From contig NC_037088.1 of the NCBI RefSeq assembly GCF_002994745.2, positions 55,402,397-55,466,396 of the forward strand: DNA of 64,000 nt, in the 5' to 3' direction. Shown piece by piece: positions 1 to 11,400 of this stretch (its first letter is position 1; each line of letters opens with the position of its first letter). The notes below the pieces were generated by a model, which did no database searches, was not told the origin of the DNA, and was given only the letters and a program-made list of their open reading frames with translations. A program made the translations under genes and the position numbers. The stretch is from Rosa chinensis (Eukaryota; Streptophyta; Magnoliopsida; Rosales; Rosaceae).

Positions 1-354
1 GCTGCACACCTGTCTGCGTCCCTGCACAGTTCAAGCTGCACACCAGCCCGCACCGCTTAGCCTCCGCGCAAGCCCACTGCAGCCCAGCTTCCTGCAAGCC
101 CCGCCTTCTGCAAGCCCACTGCAACCCAGCCTCCGCGCAAGCCCACTGCCACAGCCCCTACTGCTCCTACCTTCTGCCGCAAGTCCCCGCAGCCTCCCTG
201 CCACACACCTACTGCCTGCGCACCCACCTGCTACCTGCGCACCTGCCTGCAACTTGCACAGCAGCCCGCGCTGCTTCCTATCGCACCTTCCATCCTAGCA
301 ACCCCTTAGCTCTGCAGTCTTGCATCCCCGCAGCAGCAACTCCTGCTGTCAAAA

Positions 355-497
355 AAAAAAAAACCTAGAAAACAGGAGGAAGAAGAAGAAGACGTGTAGA
401 AGAAGGAGGGAGAAGGAGTGGGCCCAGCAGAAGAAAAGAAGAAAAGAAAGAGAAGAAAGAAAAAAGAAAAAAAGAAAAAAAAAAGGGGAAGGGAGAA
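355..497 (+). repeat. Purine-only tract in the Copia leader
   Basis: About 140 bases are almost purely A and G on the plus strand. The tract follows a GC-rich leader with short direct repeats (a Cys/Pro-codon-like block around 55-160 recurs). It gives Lys/Arg-rich and Phe/Ser-rich open frames on opposite strands; these are composition artefacts. It probably belongs to the untranslated leader of the Copia element. Confidence 0.6.
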
Positions 498-740
498 GGG
501 CAGCCCATCAATTGCCAATTTCCGACCAGATTCCAGCAATCCTAATTTAGCTATACGCCTGCATCAACACGCGCGTGTATAAAGAATCGTGAAGCAAACC
601 TTCAAATTGCCAAGTAAGTTTTGTGATTAAAGTTCCTGCATTTTTTGTCTTTTAAATTCCATTATTTGCTGCAGGTTTTGAAATATACGAACATAGGTTC
701 GATTAATTGATAAGCGGAATTGTGGGGATTCACGCTTAAC

Positions 741-851
741 GAACTAAGAGCGTTCGTAATCAATGAACTAAGAGTGTTCATAATAAAGGAACTAAGAGCG
801 TTCGTATGAACTAAGAGTGTTCATAATGCTCGGACTAAGAGCGTCCATAAG
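741..851 (+). repeat. Short tandem repeat, GAACTAAGAG core, five copies
   Basis: The motif GAACTAAGAGYGTTCRTAA recurs at about 741, 764, 789, 808 and 832, separated by 3-6 variable bases. The last copy is diverged. A sixth isolated copy lies near 1312. It sits in the leader of the decayed Copia element, upstream of its Gag start. Confidence 0.8.
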
Positions 852-1005
852 CACCAAATTGTGACCATATTAAAACATCATTATTTGGTCTAATCCAAAA
901 TATTATTGGAAATCTATTTCTTGGTAGCATTAAGGCTCGGAAATCTTACATTAGTTGTCGTGGAAGTTTTTACTCCGAAACTAATCTATTCTCCTTCACC
1001 TTTGA

Positions 1006-1152
1006 ATGTCGAATGCAAACATGCAAAAACCAAACTTCACTAAACCAGATTCAAATGACATTTGTTATCACCGATGGGTGAATAACGTCAAGAATCACTT
1101 CACTACTAATGAGATTCTGTGGAGAAGAGCTCACAGACTAAAGATTAATTGA
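1006..1152 (+). pseudogene. Copia Gag N-terminal remnant
   Basis: An ATG at 1006 opens about 48 codons before a stop. The segment YHRWVNNVKNHF aligns with YHRSVRDVRQHL in the Gag of the related copy at 33595, as does the start MSN. Sequence after the stop resumes similarity to the later Gag of that copy, so an internal deletion removed the middle of Gag. Confidence 0.6.
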
Positions 1153-2090
1153 GAAAAATCCTCTAAACCTTCCCCGTCTCAGCGTTAATGATTGCCAAGC
1201 AATATAGGCTTGTGTGCAATGCTAGATGGATTACGAGGTTTCATCAACTTATGCCATTTACTGACTAAGTTGACAACATACTCGTGACAAACCATAATTC
1301 AAAGGCCCGTTGGAACTAAGAGCGTTCACGAGGCGAATTATAATAGCGCACCGAAAGAAGGGCGCAAGGAGCGGAACCCTAAAAGTTAGAGGATAACAAA
1401 ATGGACTTGTGGGTCCATACAAACCGCCCTACAAAGGAAGGAAAACCTCGAGATACGTAGACACGTGGCAACATTGGCCAACGTGGGATCCATGGAGGAT
1501 GTCCAAATGCACAAAGTGCATCTCAATTAATGGGTGAGGTAATGCTATAGATGTGGATCTTCAGAGCATTGGTTTAAGCACTAAAATGCGAGTGGAAAAA
1601 CAAAAGCTGCATAATACAAGGTGTATAAAAGATATGAGAGAGCATGAGGCTCATCTCGCAACAGAAGGAGATGATGGAGATGACAATGACGTCAATGTCA
1701 TCATTACGGACTTCAAATCTGGCGAGGAAAACAACAATGTTGATGCCGCAAATTTTGATTAAATAGTCTTTCATTCTCCAAGAATTATGTAATGGCAATT
1801 GTGCCTTAATGGATAAATGACATTTGGTTTTAACTCTTTCTCACTAGAATATGATGTCTAGGAAAGTAATTGAGATTAGTGGTACTTAAGAGAGCCTCGC
1901 TCCACCGACATCTCTCTCTACTTCCCTGGTCATATTTGATTGGAATTACCAAAAGGATTGAGTGACTACAATTTGTCTACATTTCATTTTATTTGGATTA
2001 GATTCGATCAAGAAACTTTGATGCAATCATTGGCTATTAATAAAGTATCGATTCTTTAATGTCTTGGACATACCTTAATTCGAACTTTAT

Positions 2091-4608
2091 TTGAAAGATA
2101 TAAGAGCCAATGGTTTTCATGTGGAAACACACTGTGAGAATGGACAAGAATTCTTTTGCATCACCTCTAATGACTACGGACATAAACGAGTATTAGAGAA
2201 ACTTACGTGTCGCTCTAGTGGGTTGTATGCAACCACTATTCGAGTCATTGAATCCAACCATGTCATGAGAGATGATTTATGGGATTCTGACACATATAGG
2301 CTTTGGCATGCCTGTTTAGGACACCCAGGTCGTGACATGATGATCCGTGTATTAAAGACTTCACACAGACATCCATTTTTCAGAACGAAAAGAAGTAAGA
2401 ACCAAGAATTGGTTCAGGAGCTGCACATGCGCCTCATGGCGCCATGATTGTGCAAGACTGGCCACACATGGCCAGCACCGCATACCCCCTGCGGCCAACA
2501 CATGGCATTGATGCCATGTATGGAGACTTGGCTCCTCTTTCTACTTCTCAAAGTAAATTGTGACATTCTGGCTCAACCAAAACCTTCATCGGTTGATTAT
2601 ACGACCAATATTTCGTTCTGTAAAGCCTGTTTTTTTTAAGGATCACGACCATCCTATGCAAAGGACACTAAAGGAATAATTTCATTCTTACAAAGAATTC
2701 AAGGGGATTCTGTGGATCGACTCAACCAACTTGCGAACTGCTTAGATGTTTTATGTTATTGGTTGATATGTGGACACGCTGGTCACATGTCGCACTATCG
2801 TCCACTCGTAATGCTGCTTATGATGCACTCCTAGCCCAAATCATATGGCTACGGGCTCACTACCTGGATCATCCCGTTCAGTTAATTCGACTTGAAAATG
2901 CTAGAGAGTTTACATCAAAAATTTTAGATGACTATTGCATATAATTGGGTATTGATATCAAGTATCATATTCCCATGTACACATCCAATTGATCTCGCGG
3001 AAAAGCCACCATTAAACTACTACGATGGTAGCCCGGACATTGGTAATGCACACCAATATTTCCGCTTGGGTTATGCAATATCGCATGCAGCTATGCTAAT
3101 TCGTCTACGACTCATAGTAGCCACTCAACTTTTATTTGCGTTACAGCTAGTGACTGGGTTTGAATCTAATATCTCGTATTTATGCATATTTGAGCGTGCG
3201 GTTCATGTGCCAATTGTGCCGCCACAGTGCATCAACATGAGTCATTGCAACGAATGCATATATATATTTGTTGGACATGAGTCTCCAACTATAAGTCCGC
3301 TATGTAGAACCCTTGACAGGCGATCTCTATTTCGCTGGATTTGCGAATTGTCACTTTGATGAGACAGTCTTCCTGTCGTTAGGGGGAGATTAGAATGTCA
3401 ATGTTCAACAGGAACGACATGAATTGTCGTGGTCTATCCCCACTATGTCTCATCTTGATCCCCTAAAAGTGACGAGATCACATATACCTGCTGTAAACAT
3501 GCCTGCAAGGATTGATGTCCCCATAAGAGGACATGGTGCCACCCAGAGAAGATGGGTACTGCACCACTACCATGGATGGTGGTATGGTGACTCCACAAAG
3601 GTGGCATAATGGCGTCATAGGCCATGGGTTCCGCTAGAGAGAGTAGGAGACCCATAGGTTCGATGGATTCTCGCCTTAAGAAGATAGCGAGTTTGGCACA
3701 ACTTGATCCATTGATCATTGATACTCAAAATCCGTCTCATGAGAATATTTTGGATTGTGGTTATGTCCAAGAGACATCGCTGGGGGACACCTCAATGTTA
3801 GAACCAATTCCTGAGAATATAGAGATCTCTACGAACTACACTAGTGTACATGAGCACGTGGAATTATTGAGACCAATGACATCGAACCTTACTCCGTTGA
3901 AGAATGCCAACATAGAGAAAATTGGCCTAAATGGAAATATGTCATCCAAGTTGAATTGGATTCACTAACGAAGAGGAAGGATTTCGGGCCTGAGATATCA
4001 ACACCTCCTAACATAAAACATGTTGACATTAATAGGTCTTCGTTAGATAGCGTGATGAGAAAAAGAGATGATAATCTCACCTTATGGCGCAAGGCTTCTC
4101 ACAAAACACCCTGGAATCTACTACGAGAAGACATATTCTCTCGTAATGGATGTCATTGCACTCCACTACCTTGTTAGTTTGGTAGTTTCTAAGTAACTGA
4201 ACATGCAGCTTACAAATGTGGTCACTAAGTATCTTTATGGGGATCTAGATACGGAATATAATGAAGGTTCTTGTGAACTTCATTTACCCAAATCAAGTGG
4301 CTCTTGACCACGGAGCGCGTTTGCAATGAGGGTGAAACGCTCACTAAAGTGATTACTTGATTGGGAAGGGATATGATGAACTATGCCCCTGCGTTTTCAT
4401 GACAAGTTCTGGATTTGCAATTTTCGCGGTTTATGTTGATAAACATAATTGAAAACCTTGAGAGTTAAGGGAAACCGCTGAACACCTGAAATCCGAGTTT
4501 GAGAGGAAGGACCTTGGGAGAACACGGTTTTGTCTAGATTCAGAACTTGTATACCGTGTCAATAGATGCTTAGGCATTTTGATAAAGTCAAAAATGCACT
4601 CCCATGGT
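2091..4608 (+). pseudogene. Copia Pol remnant: integrase to reverse transcriptase (left part)
   Basis: The frame at 2091-2447 has a GAG-pre-integrase pattern (LWHACLGHPGRDMM). The frame at 2753-2944 matches the integrase core (VDMWTRWSHV, then a LENAREF segment). A linker at 3624-3968 contains the family string QNPSHE. Degraded RT follows to 4608, where a solo LTR interrupts it inside a TPM-VV segment. Multiple stops and frameshifts exclude function. The same reading frame resumes at 7348. Confidence 0.75.
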
Positions 4609-7347
4609 TGACAGGACCAGCCCCGGATTTCACCCTGAAATCCGAAGAGGCCCTGCGGGGCCCACCTTAGAAGAAATTCTACCAAAAATTTGACAGAACT
4701 TCTCCTAAAAATAGACAACCCAAAACCTGTAGAAAAGCCTTTACACTTCTAAATCATCCATCCTTATTCTCCTGTAGCCACCCTGCTTCCTATATCACAA
4801 CATCTCCCATTTCACAAACAATTCTGATACTTAAGAATATTAATCTCAAGAGTTATCAGAGCAATCTATTTCTTAGGCGTACAAGAAGGTAGAATACAAG
4901 ATAAACGACCAATACTTTTATAATGCGGAAGCTATGACAGCTATGCCTCAACCCCAAGTACGCTCGACCTCAAGCTAAACTGGCCTGCAAACTGGGCATT
5001 TAAAACCGAAGGGCCCAGGGAAAAAACATTTAAAAACCGTTAGAGTGAGTGGACGAAAAATAAGTACTTTCGAATGTATAAGTAAAACTTGATGCTTTCC
5101 CAAGTTATTCTCTAAAATCTCGCATGCAGTAACAATCTTGGAAAATACTTTTAATCATCATCTTTACTGCAATCTCTTAAAATCTCATCCTCAATCCTTT
5201 TTAAAACATCATTTTCAAAAGGTTCGTTTGATGACTAGAAAGGACTGCTGTCTAGTCATCTCATGCCATCTGGGAGGGACTGCCACCCAGAAGACGCATC
5301 AGAAGGGACTGCCAACCGGAACAGGAGACGGTGGATAGAAGGGACTGTCAACTAACCACAGGTAGTTAGAAGGGACTGTCAACTAACTACCTCATGTCAT
5401 CTGGAAGGGACTGCCAACTAGATGACGCATCGGATGGGACTGCCAACCGGGCTGTAGTCTGGAAGGGACTGCCAACCAGACTATTACCTAGAAGGGACTG
5501 CCAACTAGGTAATGCATGCATGCACTGACTGATAGCCTCCTCAATAAACTGGTAACAACCTCTTTCAATTACTTACTTTCGGAAAGAAACTCGCTATTAC
5601 TTCAATAAAACATTAAAAATTCACCGAAAGCATAACTCAGGATTATCTCGCTAAATCAAACCTCAATATCCCAATAAATCCTCGAAAGCATAAATCAAAT
5701 ACTCTGTAAATCAATAAATGCTTTCGGAAAGGAAACTCAATCTAACTTCAAGGCTGATAAGTGCGGAGCTCAAAGCTCAATAAATCTCGATAATTCAATC
5801 ATGCTCAAATATTTGCTAAATCCTTCGTACTCGTATATCTTCATAAAAACTGATATTCGAAATCAATAATTCTCATAATATTTTCTAAATCAGTCACTTC
5901 CCGAAAATCATTTCCCAACTCAATAACTCATAAATAAATAGCTTGAATATCTATTGAAAGCCCTCGGGAAGGAAATCCACTAAAAATCCCGTGACTCATA
6001 GAGCATAATAAATCTCAAGAAATCAAGCTCATAAACTCATAATACTCAATAATTCAAATAATAAATTAAACCTCAATCGGAAATTAATAATATACTGCAT
6101 GCACATTTAATTTAAAATAAATGTCCACTCACTGTACTATTGAGGCGATCACGCATACAAGTTCTTTCGTCGAGCAATAACTCGATATATCGCCCTGTAC
6201 ACAATTATAATTCGTGAATAACAATCTGGAATAAAATACGATTCCAATGTCCTATTCTCATAAATCAACATTTCTATTTCTTCTCTGATTAAACCAAAAC
6301 TTCATCATTTGCATCTATTCTTTAATTGAAGGTTTCTAGGGCAAAGCTGAGAGAAATCGGATAGTAGAATTCTCATAAATCAATAACCAAACTATTGAAC
6401 TTCGTAAATTCCGATTAATATCCAAACCTCCTCCAATTTCCACCAAACACCTATCCATAAATTCGTAACAATATATACTACCCAATAAACCAAAACAACT
6501 CACCAGGAACGGTCGGACGCTCCCTCACACGTCGCCACAGGCAGCTGCGCCTGGACCCCACCCGCCGCCGGTCAACCACCATATCTGGCTACCAAATTTT
6601 ACCAGCATCAACAACTCAACATTCCAAGCGTCTTTCATAACTGTGGCCAAGTCAGAAAATACCTCTAAGTGGCTGAACAATTAAGCAAACCGAAGTAGAG
6701 TAAAATTTTCTAATTATGCTTTCTCCCTCCACGCTGCAAATCACCTCAAGGTATTTGGGGAGCTTCAAGTACGCCTCAAGGCGCTTCTAAAAAGCCTGGC
6801 TTTGTCGCCGGAGGTGACCGGAATTGAGATCAACGATCAATTGCTACAGTAAACTCCCACGACTTGGTTCGTCATTTTCCGGCCAAGTTATCGTGAGATA
6901 CCACCGTAGGCGCCACGAGGAGGTCGAGTCGAGTCCGTAGCCACCGGTCTTGAGCCGTCAGGTGGCCGGAAGAGAGAGAACACCGGAGTTGCAGATCGCC
7001 GAAGGAAGAGAGAAAAACGCGGGGGAGGAGGAGAGAGAAAGAGAAAAGAAAAGTTACTGGCCAACAGTAGAAATTCAAATATATACTACTTACTGTGAAC
7101 AGTAACTTTCACATTTTCGCGTATAACTTTCGTATATGAGCTCCGATTTTTACGTACCACATATGCACGCGCTCGGTTTAACGTCCACTACAACTTTCAT
7201 GAAGGAAATTTTCTCAAATTTTGACACGAACAAAAGTCAACTTTTAGGGCCCCTTAAAATGTCGAAACGGAGCCAAAAAGTAAATGTAAATGTCGTTTAC
7301 CCATCGAAAGACTTGTAAACTAGTAAATTTAGGTTCGGGACGTTACA
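4609..7347 (-). mobile_element. Solo LTR of a Ty3/Gypsy-type element, TSD ATGGT
   Basis: The 2739-bp insert has TG...CA ends. It is flanked by ATGGT at 4604-4608 and 7348-7352. Removing the insert and one repeat restores the Copia RT frame (TPMVV then SLGPKRDPFRP), which proves the boundaries. It contains no coding domain, so it is a solo LTR left by recombination. On the minus strand it begins TGTAACGTCCCGAACC and ends GGGGCTGGTCCTGTCA, as Gypsy LTRs of the Tekay/Del type often do; the lineage call is from memory. It contains the hairpin array at 5230-5513. Confidence 0.9.
5230..5513. repeat. Array of about nine hairpins with constant loop and variable stems
   Basis: A core AAGGGACTGYCAA (minus: TTGRCAGTCCCTT) recurs about nine times. 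Most copies are flanked by short arms that differ between copies yet pair within a copy. Perfect arms: GATGACTAGA/TCTAGTCATC (5230-5260), TCTGGG/CCCAGA (5269-5291), GGTAGTTAG/CTAACTACC, TAGTCTGG/CCAGACTA and ATTACCTAG/CTAGGTAAT. GTCATCTGG/CTAGATGAC pairs with one G-U; GTGGATAG/CTAACCAC has one mismatch. Two copies keep only about 3 pairs. Linkers such as CTCATGYCAT and GACGCATC show that a three-hairpin block was itself duplicated. The array lies in the solo LTR. Confidence 0.9.
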
Positions 7348-7840
7348 ATGGTCGTCTGTAGTCTTGGCCCTAAAAGGGATCCGTTTCGTCCCAGGGATGA
7401 TGACGAAGACGTGTTAATAGCATAAGTGCTTATTTATATACAATAGACGCATTATTGTACTTAGCATAATACAAGACCGGACACTTCAATTATTATGAAC
7501 TTGTTGGCTAGACATAGCCCCGCGCCAACGCAACGCCATTAGATTGGTATAAAGACAATCTTTCGATATTTGAGAGGTACAATTGATATGGGCTTATTCT
7601 ATCCCTACAGAGAAAAGAGATGACGGAAGTGTGGGATCGGACCCCACAAGGCAAAATGCCACCTTCTGTGCTCCTCCTCCCCTCCATCAAAATGACAACA
7701 AGCATTTCTAAATATTGAAGTGAACCAAATCCGATCAGAGGATAATGTAGCGGACTTATTTACTAAGTCGTTACCAAAATCTACCTTCGAGAAACATGTG
7801 AAGAGCATCGGATTGAGAAAGTTATCCGAACTCCCATGAT
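7348..7840 (+). pseudogene. Copia Pol remnant: RT/RNase H (right part)
   Basis: After the solo LTR the RT frame continues (MVVCSLGPKRDPFRP), then breaks at stops. A later segment near 7720-7840 reads ADLFTKSLPKSTFEKHV, the conserved end of Copia RNase H. Sequence between them is partly deleted. It is the 3' end of the same element as 2091-4608. Confidence 0.8.
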
Positions 7841-8044
7841 TGTAGCAATCAGGGGGAGATATTGACATCAGTGGGAGGCATGATGTCTACATATTCGATC
7901 TCGAAGAGTGAATGACGTGTTGTGCTCTTTTTGTCCTTCGACCAGGGTTTTTTTTGTCCCACAGGGTTTTTGTTACCTGGCAAGATTTTTTAACAAGGCA
8001 ACAATCAAAGTGTCATCACCAAGTTTGAGCGGCACAAGGGGGAG

Positions 8045-8340
8045 TGTTGAAGGATATTGACATAATGTGTGCCTCTACAAACTAGGGTTTAGAGTTGTAA
8101 TAGGCATGTGTTCTAGGTATTCAATTGTAATCAGATTCTATTACCTTTTTAGGTACCTTGTAACTCCCTATTTATAGGGCTCCTATTATCAATAATAAAC
8201 ACAATTACTATTCTCCTATAACAGGGGATTCATTTTGTAAAAACTTTGAGAGTATTCTAGTTCAGGTTTTCTCTCATTTCTCTATTTTCAAAGCTTGACT
8301 TTGCTCTCAAAGTTTGACCATGGCTGATATGTTATCACGA
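8045..8340 (+). repeat. Copia 3' LTR (right boundary uncertain)
   Basis: A polypurine tract (AAGGGGGAG) ends at 8044 and TGTTGAAGG starts at 8045, the normal 3' LTR junction. A TATTTATAGGG promoter-like string and a CAATAATAAA-like signal follow. A TATAACA at about 8222 is a possible end. A string near 8331 (GTTATCACGAGG) resembles the primer-binding region after the 5' LTR of the related copy (32728), which would be unexpected after a 3' LTR. Confidence 0.55.
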
Positions 8341-8496
8341 GGATCCTCTGTGGCTCTGTCCCCAGTAAACCCTAAACTGAGGGACAAATATACAAATCAT
8401 TTCAGAATGTAATTTATGCTTAATACTTAAGTTCATGATGAGATACTGGGAGTCGACAGTTGTTACATGATAGATAGATAACACACCGCAAATGCT

Positions 8497-11400
8497 CTAA
8501 TCAGAATCCTGGGGAATCTGCCTGACGAAATGGGTCTCGAATTCAGAGATGACCTTGGCCAAGTCTTCGGCCATGAGAACAAGGACTTCAACATCCCCCA
8601 CACTCATATATGCGTCCCACTGGTCCAACTCGGGTACTCTGTGAACGGAGGCATCTAATACCCATCCGAGAAGTTGTTCTCCGAAGTAATTTCCTGAATA
8701 ATGGTAATATACCGGTCCGCTGAATGAACAATAGGATACAATTCCTCTTATGATGAAGAACATCCTATCAATCTTTTCATTCGAGTTCAAAATAAAGGGC
8801 CCGTCCGGCGTATCATCACTATATTTCATGGGGTTGAGATGTGAACAGATTGCTTTCAATACTTCTTCATCCATATTTTCCAGTATTGGCACCTAATTCA
8901 GAGTAATACATGCATACAAGATTTCAGTTTCAAGTCTAGCAAGTAACAATAATATATCAGTCTAAAAAGGTACCAATGTCTTGCAAATGTATTAATTATT
9001 GACAGAGAAGCTTACTTTCTTAACCATAGTCAATGGGTCAAAAGTTGCTAGCTTCCCCTCCGAATCTATTGGGAGGGTGGTTTGCTTCATGAAGTCTGAC
9101 CTGAATTCAGATACTATGCTCTTCAAGTCATCGGCCCAGAGAACAGCGACTTCGGCATTACCTATTTGATCATCATTGGGGACTTTAGCAGAATTGTGGG
9201 ACAAGGGTAATTTAGCAGGAAAATTAGTATGTGCCGCCCAGTTTGTAATCCAATGTACAAGTTCTAATCCAATGAAATCTCCCACGACACAGTGATAAGG
9301 ATATGTCTCTTTAACAGTTACCCTTTCTCCGCCTAATAAGACGAACATCATTTCAAGTGGTTTGTGCTTTTCAATAATAACAGTATCGCTGCTATAGCTC
9401 ACACGCTTCATACGTTTAGAGATTTCTTTCACCACTTCTTCATCCATATCTCGGAACATTGGCACCTAGAGAATTAGATAAAGATTTTAGGAAGAAAAAA
9501 AAAAGTCATGAAAAAACAATAAGTCCAGTAATGAGGTACACGATCACATCAACATTATTTAGGCAAGCTACTAAATGATGATTGATTGATTGGGTTTAAT
9601 TGGATCATGTGGGATGTGTCTTCCAGATGTTTTCTGGAGAGACAGATGACTTACTTTCTTTAGCCAGTGCAACGTGAGGGAAGCAAAAAGATCGGTTGGA
9701 TGGGCGATCACTCTGCTGAAATTCGACCTGTATTCAGAGGCTACACTTGCCAAGTCCTTGGCCGTGACATAAAGGATGTCAACATAATTACTAGCATTGA
9801 GCCGACAGGTGGGTAAGGGTGATAGGGCAGGAAATGAACTATCTAATACGTAATCCAGAAGTTCTTCTCCCGAGAAATATCCTGCTTTGTGCCTTAACCG
9901 TCCATGATCAAGCGTACCATATTCTTCCACTGATCCATCTATGACGAAGATCATCATACGAAGTGGTTCATTCGTATCAGTCAACCAGGCCTTGCTATAG
10001 CTCCTAGGCTTAAGATGCAGAGAAATTGCTTTCAACACTTCAGTATGCATAGTTTCCAACTTTGGCACCTACGAATGGCATATTCAAAATCAAGAAAAAA
10101 CAGAAGAGATAACTAGGGACATTAATTTTTTTTTCTGTAAGTAAATAAAAGATTAGACGATACTAGAGATGTATAAATAATTCATATATTATCAATCTTC
10201 CATATATTATATTGATATATGTTGTACTCAACTTACTTTCCTTAACATAGCCACCTGGCGGCTCTCTAAAAGAACCCACTTAGCATCCGACAGAGGGGTA
10301 ATTTCTTTACCAAATTCCGATCTGAATTTATAGCCTACACGCTCCATGTCACTCGCCATGAGAACGAGGACGTCAACATCACCAATGGCTCTAGCAGACT
10401 CATTTGATATGCCGGGAAAAGATGTCCATGCTGGCCAACATAGAAGTTGTTCACCAAATAACTGTCCTGCACCTCGTTGCAGTGTACCAGACGCATCTCT
10501 CTTTTCTATGCTTACAAGTCCATCCACAATGAAGATCATCATCTCAAGTGGCTTATCCTCGGAAATAATGATATTATCCTTTTTGTACTTCTTGGGCTTA
10601 AGATTTTCAGAGATTTCTCTCAATACTGCTTCAGCCATATTTTGAACTGATGGCACCTAGGATTAGATAAAAATAATAATAATAGTCAAGTGAGAGATAA
10701 AAAAATTTAGAGAGAATGATTCCAGTCATTCCACCCTACGTAAACTGTTGTATGACATACTATATGTTTTATTCTCCTAGCTAGATAAGTTAAACTAGAT
10801 CTAATGGAGGAAAACATGTCTATTTTCCATTCAACATTTTATGGCATAAGGCGACATTATGCTAGAACAGAATGCGGCATAAAAATTAAAGTAGTCTTGT
10901 TACCTTCTTTAGCCTACTCAACGGCATACAACTTTCCACATAGCTTTGAAGATCGGAAGGCAGAATAGAGAGTAAATTCTCTATATCCACATCTCTGTTT
11001 TGTTTAAGCTCTACTAGTACCTTAGCCATGATGTCCGGTTTTTTATGCGAAGGGATGCCATTTTTAACTAACCACGGTTCGAATTCTCGGCTTTTCTCAT
11101 CCAACTTGTTTTCAACTCTCAGATTCCATCTATCCGTCTCCAATCTTGCGGTATCCAGCTGCATATAAGTCTATTCCACAACAAATTCACAAGGGTTAGC
11201 TACTTTATTTTGAATTAAATCATATAATAGTAATGACTACAGTATATAGTTTTCCACACGTCTGCACAATCGTTAATGCTTAAACCACCCAAAATAAACT
11301 GAAATTGATATTATGATCTATTTCTGAACTTTCTTTCAGTTGCTTTTTTTTTTTCCTTTTCTTTTTTTAACCAATCTATTACAAACATGAAACAATCTGA

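Larger units (their letters stand above)
1..8340 (+). mobile_element. Degenerate Ty1/Copia retrotransposon, 5' end outside window
   Basis: Fragments of one Copia element occur in order on the plus strand: a GC-rich leader, a Gag start, a GAG-pre-integrase/integrase region, an integrase-RT linker, RT pieces, the RNase H end, a polypurine tract and a 3' LTR. Every coding part is broken by stops and deletions, and a solo LTR is inserted in the RT. The leader and Gag start align by eye with the Copia copy at 32492-35955, so both belong to one family. The 5' LTR must lie left of the window. The right end is uncertain: LTR-like sequence starts at 8045 and may end near 8222 or run to about 8340. Confidence 0.8.

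Noticed and set aside
306..550. Lys/Arg-rich and Phe/Ser-rich open frames
   Set aside because: They come from a purine tract in a Copia leader, not from a gene.
5230..5513. CRISPR array
   Set aside because: The constant part is 13 bases and the variable arms pair with each other across it. Spacing is irregular and the context is a plant LTR.
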